From Roseiarcus sp963751165 (GTDB lineage: Bacteria; Pseudomonadota; Alphaproteobacteria; Rhizobiales; Beijerinckiaceae), in assembly GCA_963751165.1 (NCBI GenBank), contig CAVVTP010000002.1, forward strand, positions 62,001 to 126,000: 64,000 nt of DNA. Direction: 5' to 3'. Shown here in pieces: positions 37,149-50,309 of the stretch. The position numbers and the translations under genes are program-made. Within the stretch, counting starts at the first letter, position 1; every line of letters begins with the position of its first letter. A model generated the notes under the pieces. It was not told the origin of the DNA. It ran no database searches and saw only the letters and a program-made list of their open reading frames with translations.

Positions 37149-39435
37149 TCATCCGCCGATATTGAAGCTCGCCATCGCCGCCATGTTGACGATGTCGGAA
37201 TCCTTTGCGCCGAGTGACACGATCTGCACTGGCTTCTCCAATCCGACGATCAGAGGGCCGATCACAGTCGCGCCGCCGAGTTCTTGCAGCATCCTGGTGG
37301 AGATCGCCGCGGAGTGGAAGGCCGGCATAATCAACACATTTGCGGTGTCCGTCAAACGGCAGAATGGATAGGCCGCCATCAACTCTCTGCTGAGAGCGAC
37401 GTCCGCGCCCATCTCGCCGTCGTATTCAAAATCGACGCGTCTCGAGTTCAAGAATGCGGACCGCCTCCTGCACGCGCTGGGTCCGCTCGCCGGGCGGATG
37501 GCCGAAGTTGGAGAACGCCAGCATGGCGACACGTGGCTCGTAACCGAGCCGCCGCGCAACGCCCGCAGCCTCGATCGCGATATCGGCCAGATCTTCCGCC
37601 GTCGGCATTTCCGTGATGGCGGTGTCGGCAACGAGGATCGGGCGGCCGCGAGATATGATGATAGAAACACCGACCACGCGATGACCGGGCTTGTCGTCGA
37701 TCACGCGGCGCACCTCCTCCAGAGCGATCGAGAAGTTTCGTGTGACGCCAGTCACCATCGCATCGGCGTCTCCATGCGCAACCATTGCGGCGGCGAAGTA
37801 GTTGCGATCTTGATTGATCAGGCGCTGACAGTCCCGCGACAGGTAGCCTTTGCGCTGTAGCCTCTCGTAAAGGAACTGCGCATACAGGGCGTTTCGCTGG
37901 GAAAGTCTGGCGTTGTGGACCTCGATGCTCTTGTCGCCAAGGTCGAGCCCCGAGCCCTCTGCGGCGGCCCGAACGCGTTCCTCGCGGCCGACCAGAACTG
38001 CAGCGCCGAGACCCTGATGGACGAAGGAATAGGCGGCGCGAACAACCTGCTCTTCTTCACCCTCGGCAAACACGACGCGTTTCGGGGTGCGGCGAACGCG
38101 CTCGATGATCCGCTGCATCGCGCCGGCGATCGGGTCGCGGCGCGCCGACAATTGCGCCTTGTATGCGGTGAGGTCGACGATCGGCCGGCGGGCTACCCCC
38201 GAGGCCATCGCCGCTTTCGCCACCGCAATCGGCACCACATGGATGAGGCGGGGATCGAAAGGGACTGGAATGATGTACTCTCGTCCGAACCTAGGCCGAG
38301 CGCCACGATACGCGGCGGCAACTTCGTCAGGCACGTCTTCCCGAGCAAGGTCCGCGAGCGCGTGCGTCGCCGCGATCTTCATCTCCATGTTGATGGTCCT
38401 GGCGCGCACGTCGAGAGCGCCTCGGAAAATGTACGGAAAGCCTAGCACATTGTTGACTTGGTTTGGATAATCAGAGCGCCCCGTTGCGATGATCACGTCC
38501 GAGCGAGCCTTCCGGGCGTCCTCGGGCGTTATTTCGGGATCTGGATTCGCCATCGCGAAGATGACTGGATTGGCGGCCATCGTCTTGACCATTTCAGGCG
38601 TCAAGGCGCCCTTGGCCGACAAGCCGAAAAAAATATCGGCCTCGACCATTGCTTCTTCGAGTGTCCGCAGCTTCGTATCCACCGCATGAGCGGACTTCCA
38701 CTGATTCATCCCCTCGTGACGTCCGCGGTAGACGACGCCCTTGGTGTCGCAGAGGATGACGTTTGAAGGCTCGAACCCGATCGCCTTGATCAGGTCGAGG
38801 CAGGCGATGCCCGCGGCTCCCGCGCCGTTGCATACGAGGCGCGTTGATTTGATGTCGCGGCCGGTGAGATGAATTGCGTTAATCATTCCCGCGGCTGCGA
38901 TGATCGCGGTGCCATGTTGATCGTCATGGAAAACCGGGATGTCCATCATCTCGCGCAGGCGCTCCTCGATGTAGAAGCACTCGGGAGCCTTAATGTCCTC
39001 AAGATTGATCCCTCCGAATGAAGGGCCGAGATATTTAACGGAATTGACGAATTCGTCGGGATCTTCCGTGGCGATCTCGAGGTCGATGGAATCGACGTCG
39101 GCGAAGCGCTTGAAGAGCACTGCCTTTCCTTCCATCACGGGTTTGGCGGCCAAGGCCCCGAGGTTGCCGAGGCCGAGGATAGCGGTGCCATTCGAAATGA
39201 CGGCGACCATATTGCCGCGCGCAGTATAGTCGTAGACGGTCGAAGGGTCCGCCGCGATCGCCTTCACTGGAACCGCCACGCCGGGCGAGTAGGCGAGCGA
39301 TAGATCGCGCTGCGTCGCCATCGGCTTCGTCGGCACGATCTCGAGTTTCCCGGGACGGCCGCGGCTGTGAAACTGAAGCGCCTCCTGGTCGGTGATCGAG
39401 GGTCGCTTCGGCGTGTCGTCGGCCTTGTCCGGCAT
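37149..39435 (-). CDS. maeB: NADP-dependent malic enzyme fused to a phosphotransacetylase domain (one frameshift at a GANTC site)
   Basis: Residues ~1-430 are malic enzyme: LAYSPGVAVPVKAIAADPST, VFHDDQHGTAIIAAAGMINA and the NADP loop VCNGAGAAGIACLDLI. Residues ~430-760 are a PTA-like regulatory domain (VFAEGEEEQVVRAAYSFVHQ, then MVAHGDADAMVTGVTRNF). The frame is lost at GAGTTC (37444-37449). Deleting one base gives RILDSRRVDFEYDGEMGADV and the normal end AAMASFNIGG, 761 residues. The enzyme oxidatively decarboxylates malate to pyruvate and NADPH. Divergent from metH. Confidence 0.92.
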
Positions 39436-39925
39436 GGCTCTGTTCCTGATTCATGGATCGGATGGCGGGGCAGGGAGGGTGATCGGAGCCCAAAGGCCGG
39501 CGGATCTCCCGGCTTCGCCTTGGCGGGTCACGGCGCTGTCGCCTTTTGGCGCCGACAATGGAGATTCAAGGGGTTAGGCGCCAAAAACTGTCGCATCGCG
39601 AGGACGTGTCCGGCCAGCACGAGGCTCCGATATATAACATTAGATTGATGTATATAATGGGTCCGAACAGGCGTGTGCGCCGCCATTTGCGAGCGGCAGG
39701 CCTTCGCGGCTGGCGAAACCCGGCTGGCGAAAAGCATCCCTTGCCTGCCCGACATTTCCCCCGCCCGCCTCTTTCAAGATTATCCCGGTTCCGGCCGGGC
39801 GCGCGCTTGCGTCACGTCGCGTTTTATACCGGGCTAGCGACGCCTTACAAACACGGCCCTGCCGTTCGGGCAAGATACCGTCTGCTCCCGCCGATTATCC
39901 ATTACCGTCGACGGCGCTTGCGCTG

Positions 39926-39945
39926 ACATAAAGATATGTTTATGT
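39926..39945. promoter_or_regulatory. Operator-like inverted repeat at the metH start
   Basis: ACATAAA (39926-39932), spacer GATATG, TTTATGT (39939-39945): perfect 7-base arms. It sits 12 bases before the preferred metH start. It resembles ArsR-family (SahR/SamR-type) sites known upstream of methionine-cycle genes in alphaproteobacteria. The wider 39436-39935 gap has no gene and no recognisable cobalamin or SAM riboswitch. An A/T-rich TATATAACAT..ATGTATATAA stretch (39631-39660) may carry promoters. Confidence 0.55.
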
Positions 39946-39956
39946 GCTTATACAAG

Positions 39957-43724
<3,768 letters not shown>

Positions 43725-43735
43725 GGGGCTGCGCC

Positions 43736-43798
43736 GGTTTAGCTTAGCTTTAGCGTCGGGCCTCAATGGATTCAGTGGGTTGGGACCCCGTTTAGCGT
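43736..43798 (+). repeat. 63-bp dispersed repeat, copy B
   Basis: Starts GGTTTAGC and ends GTTTAGCGT; three TTTAGC units. It begins 11 bases after the metH stop and runs in the metH direction, just as copy A follows the SnoaL-like gene. See 32954-33016 for the alignment. Confidence 0.75.
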
Positions 43799-43843
43799 CG
43801 CTCTGCTTTTTCGGTCGTCAAAGGGCTCGATGCGCGGGATATG

Positions 43844-43858
43844 CTAGGAATATCCTAG
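43844..43858. promoter_or_regulatory. Palindrome upstream of mazE-like gene
   Basis: CTAGGA-ATA-TCCTAG, perfect arms, centred 20 bases before the antitoxin ATG. A second inverted pair GGATAT..ATATCC (43838-43855) overlaps it. The position fits the autoregulatory operator of a MazEF system. Confidence 0.5.
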
Positions 43859-43870
43859 AAGGGCCGATCT

Positions 43871-44131
43871 ATGGTTCGGGCCGTCATTGGTCGGTGGGGT
43901 AAAAATCTGGCTGTCCGCTTTCCCGCCGACATCGCCAAGGCCGCGCGCTTGAAGGAGGGCGAGCGCATCGAGATCGCCGCATCGGGGGACGATATCGTCA
44001 TTCGCAAGCTCGCTCCCGAACCGACGCTCGAGGCGATGTTCGCCGGGCAATCGCCCGAAGCCTGGCGGGCGCTCTATCGCGACGCGTTCGACTGGGACCC
44101 CGATCGGGGCCGCGAGCGGGTCGAGGAATGA
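43871..44131 (+). CDS. MazE/AbrB-type antitoxin
   Basis: An 86-residue protein with the SpoVT/AbrB swapped-hairpin fold: IGRWGKNLAVRFPADIAKAA, RLKEGERIEIAASGDDIVIR. The acidic C-terminus (YRDAFDWDPDRGRERVEE) would bind and neutralise the toxin. The stop overlaps the toxin start by four bases (ATGA). A palindrome lies just upstream. Confidence 0.85.
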   Translation: MVRAVIGRWGKNLAVRFPADIAKAARLKEGERIEIAASGDDIVIRKLAPEPTLEAMFAGQSPEAWRALYRDAFDWDPDRGRERVEE

Positions 44132-44475
44132 GCGCGGGCGAGTATTGGCCCGAAGCCGGCGACCTGGTCTGGACCGATTTCGATCCGACGCTCGGGCGAG
44201 AGCAGGCTGGACGCCGGCCGGCGCTCATCGTCTCGCCGGCGATGTTCACGCGCAGCACCGGATTTGCGTTCGTATGCCCCATCACGACCCGCATCGGGCC
44301 TTTTCCGACCAGCGTCGTTCTGCCCAATGGCCTGCCGATTGCCGGTGAAATCCTGATCAGCCACCTTCGCAGCATCGATGCGCTCGCCCGTCCTATTCCC
44401 TCGATCGGCGCGAAGATCCCGCCCCAAACGGCGGCAGAGGTCCGGGCCAAGCTCGCCGCGCTGGTTGCGATTTGA
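44128..44475 (+). CDS. MazF/ChpB-type endoribonuclease toxin
   Basis: A 115-residue PemK/MazF-fold protein: the N-terminal GDLVWTDFDPTLGREQAGRR with the family's RPALIVSP segment, CPITTRIGPFPTSVVLP, then GEILISHLRSIDALARPI. MazF toxins cut mRNA at short motifs; this one's site is unknown. Intact length, co-translated with its antitoxin. Confidence 0.88.
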   Translation: MSAGEYWPEAGDLVWTDFDPTLGREQAGRRPALIVSPAMFTRSTGFAFVCPITTRIGPFPTSVVLPNGLPIAGEILISHLRSIDALARPIPSIGAKIPPQTAAEVRAKLAALVAI

Positions 44476-44573
44476 CACATGCAGCGTTGCAGCGTGGTCG
44501 ATATGTCTGGCAACCCTTCGGACGGCCCATTGGGCGCCGGCGGCGCAGTCAGCGATTGCGCCGATAAAGACGC

Positions 44574-45368
44574 TCACGGCTTGTCGATGTGGCTCAGCGT
44601 GTCGCGCATCGACTCGCTCGATACGTGCAAGAGCCCATCGAATGGCGAATCAAAGTCGTCGATGAGGAAAATGGCCGAGGCGACGCAGAGTGCGCAAATG
44701 ACGATCGTCAACTGCACGACGGCATTGCGCGGGGCTAGCAGACCGAAAACCCCGAAGACCACTGCGAGCCATACGCAGATCGCAACCATCAGCGGCCAGG
44801 TGATTGTGTCGTGGGCCGTCTCGATGACGCTTCGCCGCGCGGCGAGCGCCTCGTCGATCTGGCTTGACAGCGATTGTGCGAGCCGTTGATGGAAAACATC
44901 GTGCGGGTCGAGCCGGTGGACGGCCACGTCCAGCTTGACGAGAAGAGCTCCGAGCTCCCGGCGCTCGACGCCGGCCGGCTTCTTGAACCGGGGATAGATG
45001 CCCGAGGGCGGCGGCTCGTCTCGCCAGCTGTCCGCGATGGCGGCGGCGACATATTCGCGCAAGGTCGCCCGCATGGGCTTTGCCTCGTCGCCATATTCCT
45101 GCAGATGCATGTCGAGATTCGACAGGTCGCCGGCGAAGGCGCGCAAACGACTGTCGAACGTGTCGAAGGAAGCCTTTACGTTTGTGAGGACGAGGCTCAG
45201 CACCAACGCGGTGAGGGTGACGAGAATGGAAACGACCAGCCGCACGTGATCGACCGTGTCGCTGGCCCGGTGTTTGTCGCGGAGCCGGGGCCGCAGCGCC
45301 ATGCCGATCGCCGACGAAAAAAGAAGCAGGACAAAAACGACAAGGACGAGCCAAACGCCGTGAATCAT
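44574..45368 (-). CDS. DUF4239 membrane protein
   Basis: A ~264-residue protein. There are two N-terminal membrane helices (VWLVLVVFVLLLFSSAIGMA, then VRLVVSILVTLTALVLSLVL), a helical middle part with VKASFDTFDSRLRAFAGDLS, and two C-terminal helices (WPLMVAICVWLAVVFGVFGL, AVVQLTIVICALCVASAIFL). The pattern is that of bestrophin-like DUF4239 proteins of unknown function. The start was set at ATG 45368 (MIHGVWLV); the frame runs open to 45455. The 277-base interval 45456-45732 shows no supportable gene. Confidence 0.75.
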   Translation of the reverse strand: MIHGVWLVLVVFVLLLFSSAIGMALRPRLRDKHRASDTVDHVRLVVSILVTLTALVLSLVLTNVKASFDTFDSRLRAFAGDLSNLDMHLQEYGDEAKPMRATLREYVAAAIADSWRDEPPPSGIYPRFKKPAGVERRELGALLVKLDVAVHRLDPHDVFHQRLAQSLSSQIDEALAARRSVIETAHDTITWPLMVAICVWLAVVFGVFGLLAPRNAVVQLTIVICALCVASAIFLIDDFDSPFDGLLHVSSESMRDTLSHIDKP

Positions 45369-45732
45369 CCGCGGACGTTTGCGGCTTTCGCGAGCTGTTA
45401 GCAAGGCTTGGCGGGCCGCGGAATGTTGCAAGGGGGCAGGGCGTCGTATCGACACCTGTGCTGCCGAGGTTCAGCGCCGCTTCGTTGATGGAGGATTGCT
45501 ACTCGATTCGTTCGGATGTCGGCGTCGAGATATCGAGTTTCCGCGTCGTGGACATGCGGCAGCCACTGTCGCGCTTGGCCTTTGCGCTCAAGACGAGTCC
45601 AAGCACACCCGAGCCGAAGCGTCTGCTGCGGGGTCGGAAGAACGGACCGCAGCGGCCCAGCCGGCGGCGGGTCAGCTGACCGGCGCTTTTAGGGACCGGT
45701 CAATCAACGTGATGATTACCGTTCGCGGCGCG

Positions 45733-45981
45733 TCATGGGAACCACGGCCGTTGGCCCGCCTGATAATGCTCTCGAAGCCACTCGGAACCGTCCTCGGCTC
45801 TGTACTGAGCCTGATGATCGTGATTCCAGTCGCGATCCTTCGGCGTCAGCGCAATTGTCGGAATCCGTGGGCCCCAGCCTTCCGTGCCGTAGGACGATGA
45901 CGTGCCCTGTTGCGCCAAAGCTGCGCCAGGCGCGAGGATAAGGACGGCGCCGAGCCCGATCAGGGCGACGATGTTTGACAT
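45733..45981 (-). CDS. Small secreted protein of unknown function
   Basis: An 82-residue protein with a clear signal peptide (MSNIVALIGLGAVLILAPGA, cleavage after ALAQ). The mature part is rich in aromatic and charged residues (SYGTEGWGPRIPTIALTPKD, WLREHYQAGQRPWFP). GAGAGGAAG sits six bases before ATG 45981. No family recognised; the signal peptide and RBS are the support for it being a gene. Confidence 0.6.
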   Translation of the reverse strand: MSNIVALIGLGAVLILAPGAALAQQGTSSSYGTEGWGPRIPTIALTPKDRDWNHDHQAQYRAEDGSEWLREHYQAGQRPWFP

Positions 45982-46192
45982 GACTTCCTCTCGAAACGTT
46001 AGGCGAGGATTCTTCGCCGGGAGTTTGCGCGTCCCGTCCGAGGGGGCCCGCGCCCGAAGTTCATATAGGCTCGCCAGAAGCCGACTGTATGGGTCTCTGG
46101 ATCTCACAAACCATTTTTTTACGGCCAGCGAGCGGTCCCCTACGCCGCCTTGTTCAACTTCGTGAAAGCGGCTCGCAGCGACGACCACGTAG

Positions 46193-46783
46193 CTACCCCT
46201 TTCCCGCTGGCGGGCTCGGCGCTGTTGCGGGCGGGGCGGGGGCCTGCGCCGCCGCGGGCGTCGGCTCGGGAAGCGCTTTCCATGCCGCTCTCGCGGCCGG
46301 CGGAAGCTTGTCCATGTGCTTCAGGAAGAGGGCCAAGGTCCACATCTGCCTATCGTCGAGCTCGTATTTCCAGGACGGCATTCCGGTCCAACGGATTCCG
46401 TGCTTGATTTTCCAGAATGTCCAGCCCTGCGGATCGTCTTCGACGCCGTCGCTCGCCAATTGGGGAGGCGCCGGATATTCGCCCTTCGCGATTGCCGACT
46501 CTGCGGATGTTCCATTCGCCGACCCGTGGCAGATCGCACAATGCGTGCCGTAGAGGCGAATCCCCTCGATCAGGTTCGCATCCGTTGCGGCGACCGGATT
46601 GGGGTCCTTCGGGGCGTCGGCGGAGAGGGTGGCCCGCAACGAATTGTGTGCGGCATATTTTTCCAGCCAGCCCGGTTTCGCGTCCGCATTCGCAGGCACC
46701 CACCCACTCATGATCGTCAAATATGCGGCTGATGCTGCGACGGCAGCTGAAAATACTATTCCCAGGGCGAACCCAATAAACAT
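46193..46783 (-). CDS. Membrane-anchored cytochrome c
   Basis: A 196-residue protein. An uncleaved N-terminal helix (IGFALGIVFSAAVAASAAYL) anchors a class I cytochrome c domain. The haem site is THCAICHGSANG and the probable Met ligand is in KHGIRWTGMPSWKYE; DRQMWTLALFLKHMDKLPP follows. A Pro/Ala-rich tail ends the protein. Resembles cytochrome c domains of alcohol or aldehyde dehydrogenase chains; partner unknown. Confidence 0.85.
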   Translation of the reverse strand: MFIGFALGIVFSAAVAASAAYLTIMSGWVPANADAKPGWLEKYAAHNSLRATLSADAPKDPNPVAATDANLIEGIRLYGTHCAICHGSANGTSAESAIAKGEYPAPPQLASDGVEDDPQGWTFWKIKHGIRWTGMPSWKYELDDRQMWTLALFLKHMDKLPPAARAAWKALPEPTPAAAQAPAPPATAPSPPAGKG

Positions 46784-46955
46784 CGCCGTTCCCCGACCAC
46801 CGGCCAGAAACGTCGGCTATCTGAAGAGGTTCCCTACACTCGTATCCCGGCGGGGTCGCAAGGCGCCGTAAAGCAGGTCTTAGCTTCCTTCATCCATGCT
46901 AGCGCGCGTCGGGCGAGGTGAGGCCTCACCAGGGCTGCGGTTGCGGCGGGGCGAC

Positions 46956-47465
46956 ATGCCATTGCGCTTAGAATTCAAGACGAGGGTCGAGCGGCGGGTC
47001 GCGATCGGCGCCCCGAAAAGCCGGGGCCTCGTTCTCCTCGGCGGCGCCGCGCTCATTGCAGCCGCAGTCGGTCTGCTATGGGCAAATATCGATTTCGCGC
47101 GATATGCAGTAACGGGCTTCCTGTGGCGGGGCGCCGAAGGAACCGTCGTGAGTCCGCTTCGAACCTCCTCGCCAATGATCCGCTTTGCCGGCCACGACGG
47201 CGCTTCCCATTCCTTTACGGAGGATTACACCCTCGCGTGCGGCCGCCGCTCGCTCTGCTTCCCACGCCATTTCGATCCGGGCGAGAACGTCCCGGTGGTT
47301 TACGATCCCGGCACTCCCGGGCGAGCCTTCGTCGACGATTGGGCGCTCTTCGCCGGCGTCATTCAGTGGTTCGCCGAGGCGGCAGCCGAGCTGGTGCTGG
47401 CGCTGATCTTCGCGGCGGCGCTGTTCAACAAGCCCTTCGCGATCGGCTTTCGCATCGGCGGATGA
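46956..47465 (+). CDS. DUF3592-type membrane protein
   Basis: About 169 residues. A first helix (GLVLLGGAALIAAAVGLLWA) is followed by an extracytoplasmic beta domain (AEGTVVSPLRTSSPMIRFAG, then PGENVPVVYDPGTPGRAFVD with DW) and a last helix (AAAELVLALIFAAALFNKPF). The VVYDPGTP-like turn is characteristic of DUF3592. Function unknown. An earlier start at 46896 is possible. Confidence 0.65.
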   Translation: MPLRLEFKTRVERRVAIGAPKSRGLVLLGGAALIAAAVGLLWANIDFARYAVTGFLWRGAEGTVVSPLRTSSPMIRFAGHDGASHSFTEDYTLACGRRSLCFPRHFDPGENVPVVYDPGTPGRAFVDDWALFAGVIQWFAEAAAELVLALIFAAALFNKPFAIGFRIGG

Positions 47466-47576
47466 CGAAGGGCGCCTGGCGCCGCGCGCGCAGTCTAGCC
47501 GGCGTTGCCTTGCTCAGGGCCTTGTGAAATGGATCGTACGGATCGTACGACAGCGGAGGATGTCGAGCCCTTTAAC

Positions 47577-48200
47577 ATGCACAATCTCAGCCTGATTCTC
47601 TCGGTTGGAATCCTCTGGGCCTTGGCCGTAATCTCGCCTGGTCCGAATTTCCTGATGACCGTGCGTCTCTCGATCACCCGATCCCGTCGCGACGGAATAT
47701 TGGCCGTCGCCGGCATTGGTGTGGGGACCGTGATTTGGGGCGGGGCTGCGTGCTTCGGGATCCAGGCGCTGTTCGTCGCCGCGCCCTGGATGTACTGGAC
47801 GCTCAAGCTCTCGGGCGCCTCCTATCTGATTGTCATGGGGATCAGGCTCATTTGGAGCAGCCGGCGCGGGACTTGGCGCGAGCCGATTCAAAACAGCCAC
47901 GCCAAGTCGAGAACCTCGGCCTTCTGGCTGGGCGTGGCGACAACCGTCACAAATCCGCGATCGGCGATTTCGGTGGCCAGTATCTTCGCGACGACGATGC
48001 CGGCGCACCCGTCCGGCGCTCTCAGTCTCCTGGTGATTGCGACGATGGTGTCCGTGTCGGTCGTCTGGTATTCCATTGTGGCTTACCTTTTCGCCCTGCG
48101 ACGACTGGCTGCTGCATATCAGCGCGGCCGCCGTTGGATAGACCGGCTTGCCGGCGCCTGTTTCATCCTGTTCGGCGCGAGACTTGCCGCAGAAGGCTGA
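47577..48200 (+). CDS. LysE-family amino acid exporter
   Basis: A ~207-residue, six-helix membrane protein: LSLILSVGILWALAVISPGP with the signature SPGPNFLMTVRLSITRSRRD, GILAVAGIGVGTVIWGGAAC and IGVATTVTNPR-like GVATTVTNPRSAISV. The family exports amino acids or their derivatives. ATG 47577 fits the family; ATG 47529 adds 16 residues. Direct repeats GGATCGTAC (47532-47551) just upstream could be a regulator site. Confidence 0.85.
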   Translation: MHNLSLILSVGILWALAVISPGPNFLMTVRLSITRSRRDGILAVAGIGVGTVIWGGAACFGIQALFVAAPWMYWTLKLSGASYLIVMGIRLIWSSRRGTWREPIQNSHAKSRTSAFWLGVATTVTNPRSAISVASIFATTMPAHPSGALSLLVIATMVSVSVVWYSIVAYLFALRRLAAAYQRGRRWIDRLAGACFILFGARLAAEG

Positions 48201-48418
48201 GGGACAGCGGCCCGCACTATGTGACCGAGGCAGATTTGCGAGTTCCCCGCCCGGGAATTTCGACTACCCCTCTGCTGTTCCCGAGCTGCCGGTCCGAGCA
48301 GATTGACGAGCAAATGGCGTTGCCGCCATGTTTCCGATTCGAGGGCGGGTCGGACGGCTCCGGCCGCCGGCGGGTGCGGCCCGCTAACTTGGCGGCCGCC
48401 GAGACGGAGGAGACGCAA

Positions 48419-49351
48419 ATGCCAGGGCCAAGGATCGGCGTGGTCGGCAGCAACATGGTCGACCTGATCGCCTATGCGCCGCGCATGCCGGTCATCGGCG
48501 AGACGCTCGAGGCGCCGAGCTTCGAGATGGGTTTTGGCGGCAAGGGCGCCAACCAGGCGGTGGCGGCGGCCAAGCTCGGGGCCTCGGTCGTGATGGTGAG
48601 CAAGGTCGGGGGCGACATGTTCGCTGATGGAACGGTCAACAATCTCGCGAGCTTCGGCATCGACACGACCCATGTCCATCGGGTCAAGGGCCGCTCGAGC
48701 GGGGTGGCGCCGATCGTCGTCGACGCTTCGGGCGCGAACGCGATCCTCATCATCAAGGGCGCCAACGCCGATCTCTCCCCGGCCGATGTCGACGAGGCGG
48801 CCGAAGCGCTGAAGAGCTGCGACCTCATCCTTCTGCAGCTCGAGGTTCCGCTCGAGACGGTCTACGCGGCGATCGCCTTCGGCAAGCGCCACGGCGTCAA
48901 GACGCTGCTCAATCCGGCGCCGGCGACGACGGCGCTCGATCTTGAGCGCATCATCGACGTCGACTTCTTCATGCCCAACGAAACGGAGCTCGCGATCCTT
49001 GCCGGCATGCCGGTGGACAGCGAGGCCGAGACCGTGGCAGCCGCCCGAAGCCTGCTCGGCAAGGGGCTGAAAACGATCGTCGTCACCATGGGCGCGCGCG
49101 GCGCGCTGCTCGCGACGGCCGCCTCGATCAAGCGCATCGAGCCGGTCCGGGTCGAGGCGGTCGACACCACTGGCGCGGGCGACGCCTTCGTCGGAGCCTT
49201 TGCGCGCTACAGCGCAAGCCTGGAGCTCGAGGATGCGCTGCGCATGGCGAGCCGCTACGCGGCCGACAGCGTGACCCGGCGCGGCACCCAGAAGGCCTTC
49301 GCGTCGCTCGAGGCGTTCGAGGTTTTCTGCGCCCAGCTACTGGCCGGATGA
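48419..49351 (+). CDS. rbsK: Ribokinase (PfkB family)
   Basis: A 310-residue sugar kinase that phosphorylates ribose at O5. Motifs: VVGSNMVDLIAYAPRMPVIG, the substrate motif FGGKGANQAVAAAKLGASVV, and the ATP/catalytic motif VDTTGAGDAFVGAFARYSAS with the base Asp. GGAGGAGA precedes ATG 48419. It is convergent with a sugar ABC transporter operon; the pair could serve pentose uptake, but this is inference. Confidence 0.9.
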   Translation: MPGPRIGVVGSNMVDLIAYAPRMPVIGETLEAPSFEMGFGGKGANQAVAAAKLGASVVMVSKVGGDMFADGTVNNLASFGIDTTHVHRVKGRSSGVAPIVVDASGANAILIIKGANADLSPADVDEAAEALKSCDLILLQLEVPLETVYAAIAFGKRHGVKTLLNPAPATTALDLERIIDVDFFMPNETELAILAGMPVDSEAETVAAARSLLGKGLKTIVVTMGARGALLATAASIKRIEPVRVEAVDTTGAGDAFVGAFARYSASLELEDALRMASRYAADSVTRRGTQKAFASLEAFEVFCAQLLAG

Positions 49352-49377
49352 TCGATCCGGTTGAATCGCCAGTCGCG

Positions 49378-49473
49378 TCCTTCGAGGCCGCTTCGCGGCG
49401 CCTCAGGACGAGGTCGGTGGTGGTGGGCGCCGGAATCCTCGTCCTGAGGAGCGCCGAAGGCGCGTCTCGAAGG
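49378..49473. repeat. Long inverted repeat between convergent genes
   Basis: The left arm starts TCCTTCGAGG and ends CCTCAGGACGAGG (to 49413). The right arm, CCTCGTCCTGAGGAGCGCC onward (49437-49473), is its near-perfect complement. It is a typical Rhizobiales intergenic palindrome and probably acts as a bidirectional terminator for ribokinase and the transporter operon. Confidence 0.7.
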
Positions 49474-49474
49474 A

Positions 49475-50303
49475 TCAGCGCACCGTCCCGAACGACAGCC
49501 CGCGCACCAGATACCTTTGCAGGATGAAGGCGAGGATCACCACCGGCAGCGCCCCCAGAGTCGCAATGGCGGCGATGTCGCCCCACAGAATGTCGTGACC
49601 TTCCATCAGCACCGGCAGGATGAAGGGCAAGGTGGTGACGTTGGCGCGTGTGAGGATAAGGGCGAAGAAGAATTCGTTCCAGGAAAAGATGAAGGCGAGC
49701 AAGCCCACGGCGAGCACGGCCGGACGCGCGAGAGGCACGGCGATCTGCCAGAACGCGCGCCAGCGCGTGGCGCCGTTGACCAGGGCCAATTCCTCCATGT
49801 CGCGGGGGATGTCCTCGAAGAAACTTTTCAGAACAAACGCGATGAATGGAACGTTAAAAACCGTATATTGCAGGATCAAAGCAGTATAACTGTCGAGAAG
49901 ACCGAGCGTCGACCAGAAGAGATACATCGGAATGGCGACCGCGACGGGCGGCATGAAGAGGATGCTGAGGACGGTGAAGGACAGGTTCTCGCCACCCGTA
50001 TGGAATCGCCCGAGCGCATACGCGGCCGGAACGCCGACGATGAGCGACAGCAAGGTCGACAGCGAGGCCACGATCAGACTGTCCTCGAGTTCCCTTCGCT
50101 CCACCCCACTTGAACAGCGCGTCGGTAAAATTGGCCCAATGGAGCTCGGACGGAATGAAGATCGGCGGCGTCGTGAGCCATTCGTGCGGAGGCTTCACCG
50201 CAGTGATCAGCATCCACAGCACCGGCGCCAGGAAGACGACGAGGGCCAACGCGAGAGCGGCGTAAGTCAAGACGTCGCTCAACGCCAGACCGCTGCGCTT
50301 CAT
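49475..50303 (-). CDS. Sugar ABC transporter permease, MalG type (one frameshift at a GANTC site)
   Basis: N-terminus MKRSGLALSDVLTYAALALA with a first membrane helix, then ITAVKPPHEWLTTPPIFIPS. The frame breaks at GAGTTC (50097-50102). Deleting one base gives KWGGAKGLEDSLIVASLSTL and a 275-residue product. The EAA loop is EELALVNGATRWRAFWQIAV with PLARP; five further helices follow. It forms the membrane pore with the MalF-type partner, whose gene ends 6 bases upstream. Confidence 0.85.
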
Positions 50304-50309
50304 ATCGAT

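Noticed and set aside
39436..39935. Possible cobalamin or SAM riboswitch upstream of metH
   Set aside because: No B12-box or SAM-II core could be recognised in either strand; the palindrome next to the start explains regulation better. A covariance-model search would settle it.
43736..43798. The 63-bp repeat as a Rho-independent terminator
   Set aside because: No GC-rich stem with a following T run could be drawn that is common to both copies.
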